Positions 27,048-34,852 of a stretch of 64,000 bases of DNA are shown here, piece after piece. Each line of letters opens with the position of its first letter. The stretch's first letter is position 1. The position numbers were made by a program, and so were the translations under genes. The stretch comes from Caryophanon latum (GTDB taxonomy: Bacteria; Bacillota; Bacilli; Bacillales_A; Planococcaceae), in the NCBI RefSeq assembly GCF_001700325.1, contig NZ_MATO01000037.1:62001-126000 (forward strand), read 5' to 3'. Under the pieces are notes generated by a model. It ran no database searches. It worked only from the letters and a program-made list of their open reading frames with translations, and was not told the origin of the DNA.

Positions 27048-27309
27048 AGTTCATCACCGTAAGCTGGGGTTGGCGGATTGCTTGAAACGAGAGGCGAACT
27101 TCAGCGTGAAAAGCGAAAGTTTCTTTTGCGACGAGTAATCGTAGGAGCACGAGCCTCGATACCCCGCAGTCGTGAGAAGCGAACGACGAGGATGCTTAAG
27201 GAAGATGATAAACGCCACTACACAAGCTATAACGTTCATGACAAACATCATGTTCTCCTCCGCGCCCACGGAAGATGTGAAAAGCAACCCCGAGTTATGG
27301 TGGAGAGCA
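27048..27309. repeat. Miniature inverted-repeat element, family B (copy B3, longest)
   Basis: 262-bp element from AGTTCATCACCGTAAGC to GTTATGGTGGAGAGCA, family B ends in inverted orientation relative to B4. Flanks AAAAAGAT (27040-27047) and AAAAAGCT (27310-27317) agree at 7 of 8 bases. The interior includes the CGCCACTACAC / TTCATGACAAACATCATG module of family A. With C1 it fills most of the 600-bp gap between the coiled-coil and Sel1-repeat genes. Confidence 0.85.
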
Positions 27310-27366
27310 AAAAAGCTACAATCTGATAGCGCAACAAAATGGCGACATAGTCATTTCGTTATAATG

Positions 27367-28398
27367 TTATACTAGCACACTTTCATTGAGCAGCAGTAGC
27401 ATATCAATAGCTGGCTGGTATTGCTGATCGGCCGCAGCCATATAATACGTATATGCGCGGTCAATGTCGCGCAGTACACCGAAGCCATTTTCATATAAAA
27501 AACCTAAATAATATTGCGCTTCTGGCTCATGTAGCTCCACCGCACGCACGAGTAAATCAAACGCTTTTTTATAATCTTGCTTGACGAAATGCCCATGCAA
27601 ATACATTTCTGCAAGCTTCGTCCAACCTTCAGCGGCAAGTGGGCTATTCGTTTTCTTTAGCCAATAATATGCTGCTCGGTAATCTTGACGCTCAAAATAA
27701 TACAATCCAAGTTGCTCGGCTGCCTCGTCCTCACCTTCACCTGCTGCAAGCTTTAAATAATCAATACCCTTTTGTTCATCACGTTCAACATGTTCACCGT
27801 CTAAATACATAATGCCGATAATTGTATTCGCATAGTTGTTGCCGTCCTCGCTCGACTTATGCAGCCAAAATAACGCCTTTTCGACATCGTAATGCTCAAG
27901 TGGGCCGTTTAAATGCATGAGCGCAATTTCAAACGAAGCTTTTGCATCGCCGCGATTTGCTTCAACGTCGTAATACACACCGATTAAGTCTTCGCTAATT
28001 TGCTCGAGCGCCACCGCATGCACTTCTTCGTTTATATAATGCTCGACATAATACGTCAGCACCGGTAATAAATGTTCAAGCGCCCGTCCAGCCTCGTCGA
28101 CATCAATAAGCTTTTCGACAGTGCTTTGGGTGAATGCATGAAACGCACGTAGCATTTGCTCAAACGAATCGTCAAACTGTGACATGAATACATCGTCTGC
28201 CAGCATTTTCGGTGTCGGCTGCAATTCGTTGCTCGGGTAAAACGTATTTAAGCATGTATGGAACACTTCAATTGATTTTTGAAGTGAATAAGTCGGTCGA
28301 TACACAACATACTGACTTGCAGAAATTAATCGGTGTACCTGCTCATGCTCACCGTGTTGTAACAGCTTTTCTGCAATGCCTAATAATTGATTTAGCAT
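27367..28398 (-). CDS. Sel1-repeat (TPR-like) protein
   Basis: 343 residues. The C-terminal 200 residues contain about five Sel1-like repeats (ASFEIALMHLNGPLEHYDV, ANTIIGIMYLDGEHVERDE, AEQLGLYYFERQDY, WTKLAEMYLHGHFVKQDY, AQYYLGFLYENGFGVLRDI), each a helix pair of 36 residues used for protein binding. The N-terminal 150 residues are helical without a known domain. AGAGGAGATG precedes the ATG at 28398; the frame is open further upstream, but that stretch overlaps the terminator of the next gene. Cytoplasmic. Likely an adaptor protein; partner unknown. Confidence 0.87.
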   Translation of the reverse strand: MLNQLLGIAEKLLQHGEHEQVHRLISASQYVVYRPTYSLQKSIEVFHTCLNTFYPSNELQPTPKMLADDVFMSQFDDSFEQMLRAFHAFTQSTVEKLIDVDEAGRALEHLLPVLTYYVEHYINEEVHAVALEQISEDLIGVYYDVEANRGDAKASFEIALMHLNGPLEHYDVEKALFWLHKSSEDGNNYANTIIGIMYLDGEHVERDEQKGIDYLKLAAGEGEDEAAEQLGLYYFERQDYRAAYYWLKKTNSPLAAEGWTKLAEMYLHGHFVKQDYKKAFDLLVRAVELHEPEAQYYLGFLYENGFGVLRDIDRAYTYYMAAADQQYQPAIDMLLLLNESVLV

Positions 28399-28438
28399 GT
28401 AATTTTTACATCTCCTCTTACGAAATAACGACAAATAA

Positions 28439-28469
28439 TAAGAGCCCATCGACAAGACGGACTCTTTTG
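28439..28469 (-). terminator. Weak intrinsic terminator
   Basis: AAGAGTCCGTC / GATGGGCTCTT imperfect stem on the reverse strand followed by ATTATTT, downstream of the gene ending at 28523. Confidence 0.5.
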
Positions 28470-28522
28470 TAACGTGTTTTATTATAGTCAAAATCGTTGC
28501 GTTTGTCTTGCTTTTCGGTTTA

Positions 28523-28792
28523 TTACGCTGTGCGTGGGTTGAATGTTTTGAGCTTTTGTAAATAAAAATCATACGACTCCTCGCGCCTGCCTTGTTTAAA
28601 TTCGGCAAACGTAATTTGCTTCGCGCCGACAACGCCTTTATCTTTTACACCTGGCATTGTTTTGGCGTGATCGCATACGTCCATAATCGAAAAATGAGCC
28701 GGGAACGCTAAGTATCGTGCAACGCTAATTTCATTAAATTGTCCTACATGTCCGTAACGTAAAATAACTTTCCAAAATTTTTGTTGCTTCAT
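28523..28792 (-). CDS. Small protein of unknown function
   Basis: 89 residues, soluble, basic. Contains VILRYGHVGQFNEISVARYLAFP split over a beta-like region and a C-terminal FAEFKQGRREESYDFYLQKLKTF helix. The ATG at 28792 has GAGAGGATG seven bases upstream; an in-frame ATG seven codons earlier has none. No domain recognised. Monocistronic by position. Confidence 0.65.
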   Translation of the reverse strand: MKQQKFWKVILRYGHVGQFNEISVARYLAFPAHFSIMDVCDHAKTMPGVKDKGVVGAKQITFAEFKQGRREESYDFYLQKLKTFNPRTA

Positions 28793-28893
28793 ACAATCGC
28801 ATCCTCTCTCCATTTAACTAATTTAATTTTCTGATAATTATAGTGTAGCGCATGAAGCAGCGAAATCGCAACTAAATGATTTATTTTACACAA

Positions 28894-28938
28894 AAATAAA
28901 AACAGTTGCGCTTTGGCATTTGCCTCACGCAACTGTTC
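28894..28938 (-). terminator. Intrinsic terminator of the TetR-SMR operon
   Basis: AACAGTTGCG / CGCAACTGTT stem, T-run on the reverse strand, just after the stop codon at 28941. Confidence 0.88.
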
Positions 28939-28940
28939 CC

Positions 28941-29255
28941 TTATGCAAATAATTTCAAACCGACAACGCTACAAATAATGACAGCAATAAAGAAAATTCG
29001 CTTCCAGTCGCGCGATTCTCCGTAGACGAACATGCCGACAAGCGTGCCGCCGACTGTGCCAATCCCCGTCCAAATCGCGTACGACATGCCGAGTGGTAAC
29101 GTCTCCATCGCAAGCGCAAGCAATGAAAAGCTCGCCGCAAAGCCGAGTAACAGCACGATGTAACCCGATTTTTTTTGCCCTTGTGCGACACGATTCATAC
29201 CGAGTACCCCAACAACTTCAAACAACCCTGCTGCAATTAAATAAAACCAACTCAT
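28941..29255 (-). CDS. Small multidrug resistance (SMR) family transporter, second subunit
   Basis: 104 residues with four membrane helices. The first helix carries the essential glutamate (YLIAAGLFEVVGVLGMNR, E13), and the third has the GMSYAIWTGIGTVGG signature. It overlaps the preceding SMR gene by 4 bp (ATGA-type), and the two form a pair like B. subtilis YkkC/YkkD, in which both subunits are needed. Paired SMR proteins export guanidinium or quaternary amines; which applies here cannot be read from the sequence. Confidence 0.92.
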   Translation of the reverse strand: MSWFYLIAAGLFEVVGVLGMNRVAQGQKKSGYIVLLLGFAASFSLLALAMETLPLGMSYAIWTGIGTVGGTLVGMFVYGESRDWKRIFFIAVIICSVVGLKLFA

Positions 29256-29584
29256 GCGTGCTCCTCACTTTCTGGCGTTACAAGCTTCAAGCCTAAAATA
29301 CCGGCAATTAACGTGCATAGTAAAACAATTTTCATCGCGCTCGTCTGTGCATTAAAAACAAAAATATCAACGAGCACCGTGCCGACTGCGCCAAGTCCTG
29401 TAAAAATAGCATACGCTGTTGCGACTGGAATTTTTTTCGTTGCTTGAATAATAAAATAGAACGAAAAGAAAATACAAACAGCAGTGCCGATCCATTGCCA
29501 CGTATTAGCAGAATATTTTAAGCCAGTCGCCCAAATAATTTCGAGCAGCCCTGCGATTAAAATAAATACCCAATATTTTGTCAT
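29252..29584 (-). CDS. Small multidrug resistance (SMR) family transporter, first subunit
   Basis: 110 residues with four membrane helices; helix 1 has the essential glutamate (LIAGLLEIIWATGLKYS, E15), and helix 3 reads TAYAIFTGLGAVGTVL. YkkC-like member of the pair. Overlaps the TetR gene upstream and the second SMR gene downstream by 4 bp each, so all three are translationally coupled. The WATGLKYS form resembles YkkC/Gdx-type sequences more than drug-specific EmrE (inference). Confidence 0.92.
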   Translation of the reverse strand: MTKYWVFILIAGLLEIIWATGLKYSANTWQWIGTAVCIFFSFYFIIQATKKIPVATAYAIFTGLGAVGTVLVDIFVFNAQTSAMKIVLLCTLIAGILGLKLVTPESEEHA

Positions 29585-30144
29585 CGCGCCACACCTCGCT
29601 TAAATATTTGCCAGCTCGCTTCGATGCGCTGCTTCACACGAACTGGACCTCCATAAAGCATTTCGATATGACACGCATCCATAATACTTAAATAAGCTTG
29701 TGCAATATGCGTACTTGAAATGTCCGTCGTAAGCGTCTCTCGCTGGCGAATGAGCAGCTCCTTCACTGCCTGTTCAATTGAATCTAAATAATAATACACA
29801 TACACCATGACGCGCTTTTCTAAATGCTGCGGTGGATAAATGGACATGCGCAGCCAAAAGCGTGTCTCAATGCGTGCCTCATAGCGCTCTGCTGTATGAT
29901 GTAAATACGCATATAGCGCATCAATCGTCTCCATTTTTTCAACTTGAGCAAGCGTGTACGCAAGCTCCTCGTTCATCGCCTGTTCACATGCCGCTAAAAA
30001 TAATTCGTCTTTGTTGCGAAAATGTGTATAAATCGATTGTTTTTTTATGCCGACAGCCTCTGCAACAAGCTGCATCGACGCCGCTTCATAGCCGTGTGTT
30101 GCAAATAAATTCATCGCCGCTATTTTTAAATGTTCCTTTGACAT
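29581..30144 (-). CDS. TetR family regulator of the SMR pair
   Basis: 187 residues. N-terminal TetR helix-turn-helix (LFATHGYEAASMQLVAEAVGIKKQSIYTHF split over residues 13-43) followed by an all-helical ligand-binding domain. First gene of the TetR-SMR-SMR operon, overlapping the next gene by 4 bp. AAAGGAG precedes the ATG. A perfect palindrome at 30161-30172, between the start codon and the likely promoter, is its probable operator, so it should repress its own operon. Confidence 0.92.
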   Translation of the reverse strand: MSKEHLKIAAMNLFATHGYEAASMQLVAEAVGIKKQSIYTHFRNKDELFLAACEQAMNEELAYTLAQVEKMETIDALYAYLHHTAERYEARIETRFWLRMSIYPPQHLEKRVMVYVYYYLDSIEQAVKELLIRQRETLTTDISSTHIAQAYLSIMDACHIEMLYGGPVRVKQRIEASWQIFKRGVAR

Positions 30145-30160
30145 AAATGCGCACTCCTTT

Positions 30161-30172
30161 ACGAACGTTCGT
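30161..30172. promoter_or_regulatory. Palindromic operator of the TetR-SMR operon
   Basis: Perfect 12-bp palindrome ACGAACGTTCGT, 17 bases upstream of the TetR ATG. Palindromes with this AACGTT centre are common TetR-family operators. Occupancy would block transcription starting just upstream. Confidence 0.75.
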
Positions 30173-30235
30173 CAGTTAATATGCTGTAACGATAGCACAC
30201 ATCATCCTCGATAGCAAACGTTACAGCTCCACTGC

Positions 30236-30268
30236 AAAAAACGAGCAGCGCGATCGTCTGCTCGTTTT
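30236..30268 (-). terminator. Intrinsic terminator of the channel-siroheme unit
   Basis: AACGAGCAG / CTGCTCGTT stem on the reverse strand followed by TTTTTTG, just after the gene ending at 30275. Confidence 0.88.
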
Positions 30269-30274
30269 CTATAA

Positions 30275-30904
30275 TTATACGTTCGCTTCGTCCAACCATT
30301 TATGAACAGTTGCCCATGCACGCTGTAGCTCGCCTTGTGCGACGTATTGCTCCAGCTCCTCATCAACTAAGCGTCCTAGCAGTGCACGACTTTTATCGCG
30401 CGGCACATTCGCTAATATGTGTTGACGTGCTTGCGCTAAAAAGCTGACGTACGCATCGTAGCTTGCTGGAAACTGCTCCTCTAATCGCTGCTTCAGCTTG
30501 CGCGTTAAGCTCGGGCTCGCACCGTCCGTACAAACGGCGATTGACAGCGCACCGCGACGCACAACTGCTTGATTGAGCATATTGCCTTGTGACACGTCAT
30601 CTGCGCGCAAAATAAGCTGCTGAGCATTTACTGCTGCGCTTACCGCTTCGTTCACTTCTTTATTGTTCGTTGCGACAAAAACAATGAATGCGTCGTTTAC
30701 GTCGTCTTTCTCAAAATTTCGCTCATGCCATACGCCGTCTAATGCTTGTAGAAGCGTCTTTGCCTCGTCAGTAATCGTCGGTGAAATGAGCGTCACGTAC
30801 GCACCGTAGCCTTGCAATGTGCGCAGCTTTTGCGTGGCGATCATACCACCGCCAACGATGACGATTTTTTTACGTTCGATATTTAATGCTATTGGGTAAT
30901 ACAT
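30275..30904 (-). CDS. Precorrin-2 dehydrogenase / sirohydrochlorin ferrochelatase (siroheme synthase, SirC/YlnF type)
   Basis: 209 residues. NAD-binding IVIVGGGMIATQKLRTL, then VFVATNNKEVN and LRADDVSQGNM, the last matching the catalytic-aspartate region of Met8/CysG-type enzymes; ASPSLTRKLKQRLEEQF is the conserved dimer region. The enzyme oxidises precorrin-2 and may insert iron to make siroheme for sulfite or nitrite reductase. The ATG follows GGAGGAATAACG, which contains the stop codon of the channel gene two bases upstream, so the two are tightly coupled. No uroporphyrinogen methyltransferase or sulfite reductase gene is in the window. Confidence 0.9.
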   Translation of the reverse strand: MYYPIALNIERKKIVIVGGGMIATQKLRTLQGYGAYVTLISPTITDEAKTLLQALDGVWHERNFEKDDVNDAFIVFVATNNKEVNEAVSAAVNAQQLILRADDVSQGNMLNQAVVRRGALSIAVCTDGASPSLTRKLKQRLEEQFPASYDAYVSFLAQARQHILANVPRDKSRALLGRLVDEELEQYVAQGELQRAWATVHKWLDEANV

Positions 30905-30906
30905 CG

Positions 30907-31269
30907 TTATTCCTCCAAACGTTTTTTCGTGCGTTTCGTATTTTCATCGTCGACGCGTAGCACAGCTTTGGCGACCATCGCAAGCAGCGCGAGCATAATG
31001 CCTGTGCCGACGACTAAATACATCATCGTAAACACTTTACCAAACGTCGTGACCGGCGCATAGCCTAAATCAATCGACGTCGGAATTAAGCTTACCCATG
31101 AAAAATAAAACGCATCGAAATACGACCACTGTTCAATACTTGAATAAAATAGCGTGCCCGATAAATTAATGAGCAATAGCGTCGTCACAAGCGATAAAAA
31201 CACTTTCTCCTTCCATAGCACGACGATTGCACCGAGTAAACGTTTCGCTGTTAAAAAAAATGAAATCAT
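30907..31269 (-). CDS. Two-helix ion channel family protein with altered selectivity filter
   Basis: 120 residues: a first membrane helix at about 22-42, a pore-helix region YFDAFYFSWVSLIP, and a second helix at about 78-103, the layout of two-TM potassium channels (Ion_trans_2). The filter region reads TSIDLGYAPVTTFGKVF: glycine 69 and tyrosine 70 are kept, but the second glycine is alanine and the next acidic residue is proline, so GYG has become GYA. Potassium selectivity is therefore doubtful. AAAGGGGGAAG precedes the ATG. It is followed two bases later by the siroheme synthase gene, an unexpected partner. Confidence 0.75.
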   Translation of the reverse strand: MISFFLTAKRLLGAIVVLWKEKVFLSLVTTLLLINLSGTLFYSSIEQWSYFDAFYFSWVSLIPTSIDLGYAPVTTFGKVFTMMYLVVGTGIMLALLAMVAKAVLRVDDENTKRTKKRLEE

Positions 31270-31291
31270 ACGCTTCCCCCTTTGTTATATG

Positions 31292-31326
31292 AAAAAAGCT
31301 TGAAGCCATTTAAGGCATTCAAGCAA
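31292..31326 (-). terminator. Intrinsic terminator of the yfiRST-like unit
   Basis: GCTTGAATGCC / GGCTTCAAGC stem with T-run on the reverse strand, immediately after the DinB-type gene. Confidence 0.88.
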
Positions 31327-31331
31327 ATAAT

Positions 31332-31841
31332 TTATGATTGTAATGCAAGCTTAATATGTGCTAAATGATGCTCACTATGCCATGCATATAACGCGATGAC
31401 ATCTGCAACGCGTAACGCACCGTGCTCTGGGTGAATAAATGTACGTTGTAAATCGTCTAGCGTAATCGAACGCATTAGCTCTACCCAGCGCATATGTAAC
31501 GCACCGAGCAACGTCAATGATACATGTACCGGTAAATGGTAATCGTTTAGCTCCGACCAGCGCTGTTCATCATAAAGTGTGACAGTCGGCGCATCTTCTG
31601 TTAATGCAAGTTTCATGCGCATATACGCAACGACATGGCTATCTGCTAAATGATGCACAACGTCACGCACACTCCAGCCACCTTGTCGATAGGTGACGTT
31701 TAATGCGTCGTCTTGCCGATGCTGCAAATGCTCATTTAATTCTCTCGGTAACTTCGCAATCGTATTAATCCACTGCTCTAGCTGCTCTGCTGTATACGAT
31801 TCTACACGTTGAAATGGTCCAATCGGATAACGTACATCCAT
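31332..31841 (-). CDS. DinB-superfamily protein, YfiT/BstA (bacillithiol S-transferase) type
   Basis: 169 residues. The opening VRYPIGPF is characteristic of YfiT. Metal-site histidines are visible in VVHHLADSH (middle) and WHSEHHLAHI (near the C-terminus), giving the three-histidine nickel/zinc site of DinB-fold enzymes. B. subtilis YfiT is known as BstA, a bacillithiol S-transferase. The gene lies 12 bp downstream of the MFS gene, in the order TetR-MFS-YfiT as in B. subtilis yfiR-yfiS-yfiT. This would join thiol conjugation and efflux in one detoxification unit (inference). Confidence 0.88.
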   Translation of the reverse strand: MDVRYPIGPFQRVESYTAEQLEQWINTIAKLPRELNEHLQHRQDDALNVTYRQGGWSVRDVVHHLADSHVVAYMRMKLALTEDAPTVTLYDEQRWSELNDYHLPVHVSLTLLGALHMRWVELMRSITLDDLQRTFIHPEHGALRVADVIALYAWHSEHHLAHIKLALQS

Positions 31842-31853
31842 ATCGTTTCCCCC

Positions 31854-33038
31854 TTAATGTGCGATGCTTTTTGCATGTTTGCCATGCACGACGTAATACG
31901 CGCCAACAAGGCAAAATACAACTACTGCAAGCATACCATACATCGCGCTATAGCTCATCTTTTGAATGACGTAGCCAAGCGCGAACGGTCCGATGCCGAC
32001 ACCGAAATCAAGCCCGATAAAATACGTCGCAATCGATAACCCCATTTTGTTTGGCGGTGACACTTTTGCAACGATTGCTTGTGCTGCTGACATATACGTA
32101 CCGAAGCCAAACGCCATAATCGCAGCCGCCGTAAGCAGCATCCAGCTCGTCGTCGTCATGCTAAGTAGTAGTAGCGCAACCGCAAACAATACAATCGAAG
32201 GATACATAATGAAATTGTCCCCTTTTGCATCGAGCAGCTTACCACCGATCGGACGCGATACGAATAAAAAGATCGCATATACTAAGAAGAAATAGCCTGC
32301 TGCCGTTACTAAGTCGAGCTCGGTTGCGTACAAGTTAATGAACGATACGATGCTTGAATACGCTACTCCCATAACCATCGTTACGAGCGCAATCGGAAAT
32401 GCCTCTTTTTGCACTAAATTAGACGGCTTTAAACCAATTTGAATAGCCGCGCGTTCCTCCTTCGTAAGCGATGCCTCTTGAATGCGAATGCCAAACAATA
32501 AAATGAGCGATAATACGGAGCAAACGGTCGTCGCAATTAATACCCATTCAAAGCTGTAGTTTGTCATTAAAAAGATTCCTAAAAACGGGCCGATTGCTGT
32601 TGATGCTGTCGTGCTAAGCGAAAAATACCCTGTGCCTTCACCGCGACGTGCTGGTGGAATGGCCGACATGACCGCGGTCATCATCGCCGTATTAAAGAAG
32701 CCAAATGCTAGCCCATGAATAAAGCGTACAATAAATAAAAGTGCGATTGTATCGACAAAAAAGTATGCGACTGTGCCAAGTAAAAATATCGCGGCACTCA
32801 CATACATCATCTTTTTGCGCCCAATTTTCTCAAGCGATTGTCCTGCAATTAAACGAGCAAGTAACGCACCGATGACGAAAATACTCGATGCTAAACCTGC
32901 TGTACTTTCAGATGCTAAAAACGCCTCGATTGCGTATACAGCCATCGTCGTCAGCAACGTATAAAACGTTAGCGCGTTGAACAAACTCGCAAAAAAATAC
33001 AGTATAAAATCCTTCGTCCATAACTTCGGTTGATCCAT
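31854..33038 (-). CDS. MFS transporter, YfiS-like
   Basis: 394 residues with twelve membrane helices. The loop between helices 2 and 3 carries LIAGQSLEKIGRKKMMY (the MFS G-x-x-x-D/E-R-x-G-R-K/R-K motif variant), and helix 5 has ASTAIGPFLGIFL. Probable drug or metabolite exporter. Between the TetR gene and this one lie a terminator (33084-33118) and a palindrome (33058-33076), so the MFS-YfiT pair has its own regulated promoter. The N-terminus MDQPKLWTKDFILYF is typical for this group. Confidence 0.9.
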   Translation of the reverse strand: MDQPKLWTKDFILYFFASLFNALTFYTLLTTMAVYAIEAFLASESTAGLASSIFVIGALLARLIAGQSLEKIGRKKMMYVSAAIFLLGTVAYFFVDTIALLFIVRFIHGLAFGFFNTAMMTAVMSAIPPARRGEGTGYFSLSTTASTAIGPFLGIFLMTNYSFEWVLIATTVCSVLSLILLFGIRIQEASLTKEERAAIQIGLKPSNLVQKEAFPIALVTMVMGVAYSSIVSFINLYATELDLVTAAGYFFLVYAIFLFVSRPIGGKLLDAKGDNFIMYPSIVLFAVALLLLSMTTTSWMLLTAAAIMAFGFGTYMSAAQAIVAKVSPPNKMGLSIATYFIGLDFGVGIGPFALGYVIQKMSYSAMYGMLAVVVFCLVGAYYVVHGKHAKSIAH

Positions 33039-33057
33039 TCATTCATCTTCTTTCATG

Positions 33058-33076
33058 TAGTTTCAATACCAAACTA
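33058..33076. promoter_or_regulatory. Palindromic operator upstream of the MFS-YfiT genes
   Basis: TAGTTTcaataccAAACTA: perfect 6-bp arms around a 7-bp centre, 20 bases upstream of the MFS start codon. Probable binding site of the TetR regulator encoded just upstream. Confidence 0.65.
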
Positions 33077-33083
33077 TTTGTTC

Positions 33084-33118
33084 GTAAAAAGAAAGAGGGA
33101 GCTACGTAAGCACCCTCA
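33084..33118 (-). terminator. Intrinsic terminator overlapping the TetR stop codon
   Basis: On the reverse strand GAGGGTGC pairs with GCTCCCTC (one wobble), followed by TTTCTTTTT. It separates the cvfC-TetR transcript from the MFS-YfiT genes. Confidence 0.7.
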
Positions 33119-33685
33119 TCCTAATTTAACACCTTCTAGCCAAATTTTAAACAACATATTTGTCCAGTCATCATTTGACACACCCATCGTATTCGGTACG
33201 TCCACAAATGTGAAAAATACCGTTAAAATTGCCATCACCGGTATGTCTTGACGTAGCTTTTGCTCTTGCTGCGCACGCGTCATAATGCGAAATAGCTGCT
33301 GGCGTAAAAGGTCGTGCCCTTCCTTTACATACGCAATATCCGCCTGCGTATTTGTCGATTGCTCGCCCTTTACTTTTGAAATGACCGATAAAATTTGATG
33401 CAGCTTCGACTCGTCGATGTATGCACGAAGCGTCGCATGTAGCGCATCCATTACATCCGTTTCGTCAATCACTTCAATTTTTTTTAAAATCCGCTGCATC
33501 GCTCGTCGCACACATGCCGCAATAAGCTCTTCTTTGTTCGCATAATATTGATAAATGGTGCTGCGTGCGCCGTTTACGTGCTCAGACAATAGCTTTAAAT
33601 GAAATCCTTCGTAGCCATGTGTAATGAGCAGCTTTTCAGTCGCATCGAGCAACTCTGTTTCTGTATATACGGCTTTACGCCCCAT
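33116..33685 (-). CDS. TetR family regulator, YfiR-like
   Basis: 189 residues. TetR helix-turn-helix at about 8-50 (TEKLLITHGYEGFHLKLL then ARSTIYQYYANKEEL), followed by a helical ligand domain. Encoded upstream of MFS and YfiT genes as in B. subtilis yfiRST, so it probably controls them through the palindrome at 33058-33076. Only 31 bp separate it from the end of cvfC, and its ribosome binding site is weak (GTGACGGTGTG), which suggests low-level expression by read-through. Confidence 0.9.
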   Translation of the reverse strand: MGRKAVYTETELLDATEKLLITHGYEGFHLKLLSEHVNGARSTIYQYYANKEELIAACVRRAMQRILKKIEVIDETDVMDALHATLRAYIDESKLHQILSVISKVKGEQSTNTQADIAYVKEGHDLLRQQLFRIMTRAQQEQKLRQDIPVMAILTVFFTFVDVPNTMGVSNDDWTNMLFKIWLEGVKLG

Positions 33686-33716
33686 GTTTTTTTCACACCG
33701 TCACTTTTCTTATAAA

Positions 33717-34841
33717 TTATTTCGAACGCGCCTCGGTCATTTGCTTCCAAACCGAGCCTTGCGCTTCCTCACCTTGCTCAATGCGCGCAATTGCCATGTT
33801 CACTTGTAGCTTCACTTCAAACTCCGCGTCGTCTGCTGCGTCACGCAACGCCGGTAACGCCGCTTCTGTACCTGATTCAAATAAATACATCGCCGCACGC
33901 CAACGCACAAGCTTATTTTTGTCGCGCAGTGCGTCAATCATCGCCGGCTCAAAGCTACTAAAACCTAAGTCGCTCATGCAGTCGCCTGCTGTACGACGCA
34001 CCGCCGCGCTTTTGTCTTGCAAGCCTTGCACTAAATACGGAATGACGGCCTCGTCCTCAATCATGCCTAAATAGACGACTGCTAAACGACGAATCGACGT
34101 TTGCTCATCTTGTAATGCAGCCGCAAGCACGGGTAAATCCTCGATCGTTGCTTCCACCATTTGGTCAAGCAGTTGGAAGCGCTCCTGCCACGAATCGACT
34201 TGGAATGCTTCAAGCGTTACTTTTTGACGCGTATGCTCGATCGTTTCTTTCTCGGTCGTTGCTTCTGCTACGAGCGTATCTAATCGCGTTTGTGGGTACG
34301 TCGCAATAATTTCGTCGGCAATTTGCGCGGCAACGTCCTCTTTGTCACCGTAACGCACGCCGTAATCAACCCATTTACGTAAAAAGATGTAGTTATCGTC
34401 TTCCTCTTTTTCAACCGCTGCGTTAAAGCTTGCAATAAACATCGCCGGCAATGCAATGCGGTGCTCACTTGCAGAATCAAACACCTTCACTTGTAGCGGA
34501 ATGCCTTTAAACATTTGCACGTGAACGTACACTTCACCGTATGAATCAGTCGGTGCATTCGCCGCCGCTTCTACTGCTGCTACGTCCTCACCTAACGCGA
34601 TACGCACCCCTGCTAGAATGCCTTCCCAATCGAACTTTGCGATGCGCTCGACCGCTAAAAAATCCGCTACGTGGTACACACCTTTTACGCCGTCAATTTG
34701 CAAAATGCGCTGAACCTCTATCGGTGCGCCGTCTGCATTTTTCGTCGTATAGTTATGCGCTGTGCCAAACGCAAGCTCCTTGTCAATGACAACTTTCATC
34801 GTATTTGGACTTGGTGTTGGCTCAATTGTTACAATGTTCAT
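33717..34841 (-). CDS. cvfC: Conserved virulence factor C family protein (CvfC/YpgR type)
   Basis: 374 residues. Residues about 1-90 match the NifU/Nfu N-terminal scaffold fold (IEPTPSPNTMKVVIDKEL is its signature opening). Residues about 200-360 are HEAT-like repeats (for example VIPYLVQGLQDKSAAVRRTA, ALPALRDAADDAEFEVKLQ). This combination defines the CvfC family, named from S. aureus; B. subtilis has YpgR. The biochemical role is not established; the Nfu-like part hints at iron-sulfur or protein scaffolding. The ATG at 34841 has CTAGGAGG upstream and lies 11 bp after the ABC-F gene, so both are co-transcribed. Confidence 0.88.
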   Translation of the reverse strand: MNIVTIEPTPSPNTMKVVIDKELAFGTAHNYTTKNADGAPIEVQRILQIDGVKGVYHVADFLAVERIAKFDWEGILAGVRIALGEDVAAVEAAANAPTDSYGEVYVHVQMFKGIPLQVKVFDSASEHRIALPAMFIASFNAAVEKEEDDNYIFLRKWVDYGVRYGDKEDVAAQIADEIIATYPQTRLDTLVAEATTEKETIEHTRQKVTLEAFQVDSWQERFQLLDQMVEATIEDLPVLAAALQDEQTSIRRLAVVYLGMIEDEAVIPYLVQGLQDKSAAVRRTAGDCMSDLGFSSFEPAMIDALRDKNKLVRWRAAMYLFESGTEAALPALRDAADDAEFEVKLQVNMAIARIEQGEEAQGSVWKQMTEARSK

Positions 34842-34852
34842 ATTTATTCCTC

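Noticed and set aside
30145-30235. Guanidine-I riboswitch upstream of the SMR operon
   Set aside because: The leader is too short and shows no conserved ykkC-RNA segments; only the TetR-type palindrome is present.
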